Below are positions 5,045-6,476 of a stretch of DNA of 6,476 nt, piece after piece (positions within the stretch are counted from its first letter, which is position 1; the number at the start of each line of letters is the position of its first letter). The DNA is taken from contig JBGAIL010000236.1 in NCBI GenBank assembly GCA_044225565.1, positions 1 through 6,476 of the forward strand. The letters run 5' to 3'. The position numbers were made by a program, and so were the translations under genes. Origin of the DNA: CAVXAE01 sp044225565. Its GTDB lineage: Bacteria; Pseudomonadota; Gammaproteobacteria; Steroidobacterales; Steroidobacteraceae. The notes beneath the pieces were generated by a model. It saw only the letters and a program-made list of their open reading frames with translations. It was not told where the DNA came from and did not search any database.

Positions 5045-6033
5045 GCTCGTCAGGCTGCTCGCACATGGAGCGGCAACGCGGAGTCGCGCTGCTCGCCGCC
5101 ATCCTGCTCGTCGCCCTGGGCACCATCCTCGCGGCCTCCATCGCATTCCAGAGCGCGATGGCGGCGCGTCGCGGCATCGCGAGCATGTCATTCGAGCAGA
5201 GCGTGCTCGTCGCCCAGGGCGCCGAAGCGTTGGCGGCCTATGGGTTGCGCGAGGACACGAACAGCACGGACGATTATTCCGAAAGCTGGGCCCAGCCCTT
5301 CGGTCCCACCGAGATCACGCCGGGCGTGGTGCTCGAGGCGCGGGTCGAGGACATGCAGGGCCGCTTCAACCTCAACAATCTGCTCAACGACCAGGGGCAG
5401 GTGGATCCGCTCTCGCGCGACGCCTTCCAGCGTCTCCTGCAACTGCTCGGCCTCGAACCGAAATGGGCAGACCAGATGGTCGACTGGCTGGATGGCGATA
5501 TCGCCGAGAACAGTTTTGACGGCCTCGAGGACGGCGGCACCACCAGCCAGCAGCCGCCTTACCGCGTCGCCAATACGCTCATTACCAGCACCTCCGAGCT
5601 GCTCGGCCTGCCCGGCTTCGGGCGCGAGCGCTATGTGAAGCTCGCGCCGTATGTCGCCGCGCTGCCACCGCAAACTCCGCTCAACGTGTGCACGGCACCA
5701 GGGCCCGTCCTGGATGCGATGCACGGCGAGCAGGTCCAGTACAGCAATGATCCGGAACAACTGGCGAAGGACCGGCTGAAGGAATGCTTTCCTCACAAGG
5801 ATGACTATCTGGAGGGAATCAGCACCGAGGGGGTTGATCCAGCGACCGCTCGGACGTGGCGCAATTCACAATTTGCCGAGAACTCTCGGTACTATCGCCT
5901 CACAAGCGTCATGACGCTTGGCGGCTCCGACTTCGCCTTGTACAGTCTCCTGCAGAAGGCCAGCAGGAGTGGGGGCAGCGCTGGCTCACAGGGCAGGGTG
6001 CGCGTGCTACAGCGAAGCTTCACGCCGGATTAG
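5041..6033 (+). CDS. gspK: Type II secretion minor pseudopilin GspK
   Basis: GspK is the large minor pseudopilin that caps the pseudopilus tip. The product is 330 aa, about normal for the family. The leader MSSSGCSHMERQRG ends in Gly14, followed by VALLAAILLVALGTILAAS. Mature position 5 is Ala19, not Glu, a known mark of GspK. Later landmarks are MQGRFNLNNLL (105-115), MVDWLDGDIAENSFDGLEDG (146-165), YRVANTLITSTSELLGLPGF (174-193), and LNVCTAP (214-220), where many relatives have LNVNTA. Cys216 and Cys249 could form a disulfide. ATG 5041 is preferred because GAGG lies 7 nt upstream and it overlaps the gspJ stop. ATG 5065 would give a shorter, more classical leader (MERQRG) and is a real alternative. 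Codons in the last quarter are less GC-rich at third positions, and an 18-bp palindrome sits at 5903-5920. Confidence 0.95.
   Translation: MSSSGCSHMERQRGVALLAAILLVALGTILAASIAFQSAMAARRGIASMSFEQSVLVAQGAEALAAYGLREDTNSTDDYSESWAQPFGPTEITPGVVLEARVEDMQGRFNLNNLLNDQGQVDPLSRDAFQRLLQLLGLEPKWADQMVDWLDGDIAENSFDGLEDGGTTSQQPPYRVANTLITSTSELLGLPGFGRERYVKLAPYVAALPPQTPLNVCTAPGPVLDAMHGEQVQYSNDPEQLAKDRLKECFPHKDDYLEGISTEGVDPATARTWRNSQFAENSRYYRLTSVMTLGGSDFALYSLLQKASRSGGSAGSQGRVRVLQRSFTPD
5903..5920. repeat. 18-bp perfect palindrome inside gspK
   Basis: CAAGCGTCATGACGCTTG equals its own reverse complement over all 18 bases and lies within the gspK coding sequence, encoding Thr-Ser-Val-Met-Thr-Leu around residues 288-293. 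As RNA it would form a hairpin only with its central bases open. As DNA it has the shape of a dimeric regulator site. No function is known to me. Confidence 0.6.
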
Positions 6034-6053
6034 GAGCAGACGGAAACACCGAC

Positions 6054-6476
6054 ATGGCGGATTGGCTGCTGTTACGACTGCCCGGCGAGCCGGGGCGGGA
6101 CGCCTCCTGGATCGTCGCGGATGCCCAGGGCGCAGCCCTCTCCCCTCCCGAGACCGGCTCACTCGAGAACGCTGCGGTCCGCACGGCCGGCAAGCGGGTC
6201 TGTGTGCTCGTGCCGGGCACGGACGTGCTGCTGGCCCATCCCGAGCTTCCCACGAAGGCCGGCACCAAGCTCGCCCAGATCGTCCCTTACGCGCTCGAAG
6301 AGCAGCTGGCGGACGACATCGACACGCTCCATTTCGCCGTCGGCCGGCGCGCGCCCGAATCGATCACGACGCCGGTCGCTGTGGTCTCGCGCTCCTTGCT
6401 GGAAGGCTGGCTCGCGGAGCTGGCCGCAGTGGGCATCAAGCCGGAAAGGCTGTACGCCGACAGCGACCTGCTGCCG
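6054..6476 (+). CDS. gspL: Type II secretion inner-membrane protein GspL (N-terminal part)
   Basis: GspL is a bitopic inner-membrane protein of the T2SS assembly platform. Its cytoplasmic actin-like domain binds the GspE ATPase, and its periplasmic ferredoxin-like domain binds GspM. The visible 141 residues cover the first part of the cytoplasmic domain: MADWLLLRLPGEPGRDASWI at the N-terminus, then CVLVPGTDVLLAHPELP (about 55-71) and the family hallmark IVPYALEEQLADDIDTLHFA (about 78-97). The reading frame is open to the window edge. Full GspL is usually around 400 residues, so the transmembrane and periplasmic parts lie outside. The start is ATG 6054, with GGAA 8 nt upstream and 20 bp after the gspK stop. 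The order K-L is canonical, and gspM and gspN would be expected next. Confidence 0.93.
   Translation, partial: MADWLLLRLPGEPGRDASWIVADAQGAALSPPETGSLENAAVRTAGKRVCVLVPGTDVLLAHPELPTKAGTKLAQIVPYALEEQLADDIDTLHFAVGRRAPESITTPVAVVSRSLLEGWLAELAAVGIKPERLYADSDLLP

Noticed and set aside
4148..5191. Long minus-strand open frame opposite gspI/gspJ/gspK (347 aa)
   Set aside because: It spans several sense genes, is Arg/Leu/Ala-rich with no domain pattern, and is an antisense artefact of high GC.
4696..6033. Extended gspK start giving 445 aa
   Set aside because: The extra 115 residues would overlap gspJ and precede the prepilin leader; ATG 5041 has a ribosome binding site and couples to the gspJ stop.

Overview
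The window is a GC-rich stretch of ordinary chromosomal DNA, densely packed with genes. The protein families and their order point to a Gram-negative proteobacterium, probably a gammaproteobacterium. A genus cannot be named from this window. Two divergent gene blocks meet at about position 2700.

Left block (minus strand, read from 2701 down to 1): a rhombosortase-type intramembrane serine protease, then fabD (malonyl-CoA:ACP transacylase), fabG (3-oxoacyl-ACP reductase) and acpP (acyl carrier protein, cut at its C-terminus by the window edge). fabD and fabG overlap by 8 bp and are translationally coupled. acpP follows fabG after about 150 bp that carry a plausible separate promoter. The fabH, plsX and rpmF genes that often precede fabD are not here; the rhombosortase takes that place, 41 bp upstream of fabD.

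Right block (plus strand, 2764 to the end): the pseudopilin part of a type II secretion system in canonical order, gspG-gspH-gspI-gspJ-gspK-gspL, with gspL cut by the window edge. G is the major pseudopilin, H to K are the minor pseudopilins that form the pilus tip, and L is the inner-membrane assembly protein that links the pseudopilus to the GspE ATPase. G to J carry a class III prepilin leader ending in Gly, followed by Phe-Thr-Leu-Ile-Glu. GspK has Ala instead of Glu at mature position 5, as expected for the tip subunit. Most junctions are tight: GTGA at H/I, TGATG at I/J, ATGA at J/K, and 20 bp at K/L.

Three things merit attention. First, a rhombosortase is divergent from a T2SS operon across 62 bp. 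Rhombosortases process GlyGly-CTERM proteins, which in characterised bacteria are T2SS cargo, so the two blocks probably share a pathway. Second, gspI appears to be broken by a 1-nt frameshift near 4195-4203; the restored product would carry an unusual Gly/Thr-rich acidic tail. Third, an 18-bp perfect palindrome lies inside the 3' part of gspK. I found no tRNA, rRNA, CRISPR array, insertion sequence or clearly undescribed system, and no gene-free stretch longer than about 150 bp.
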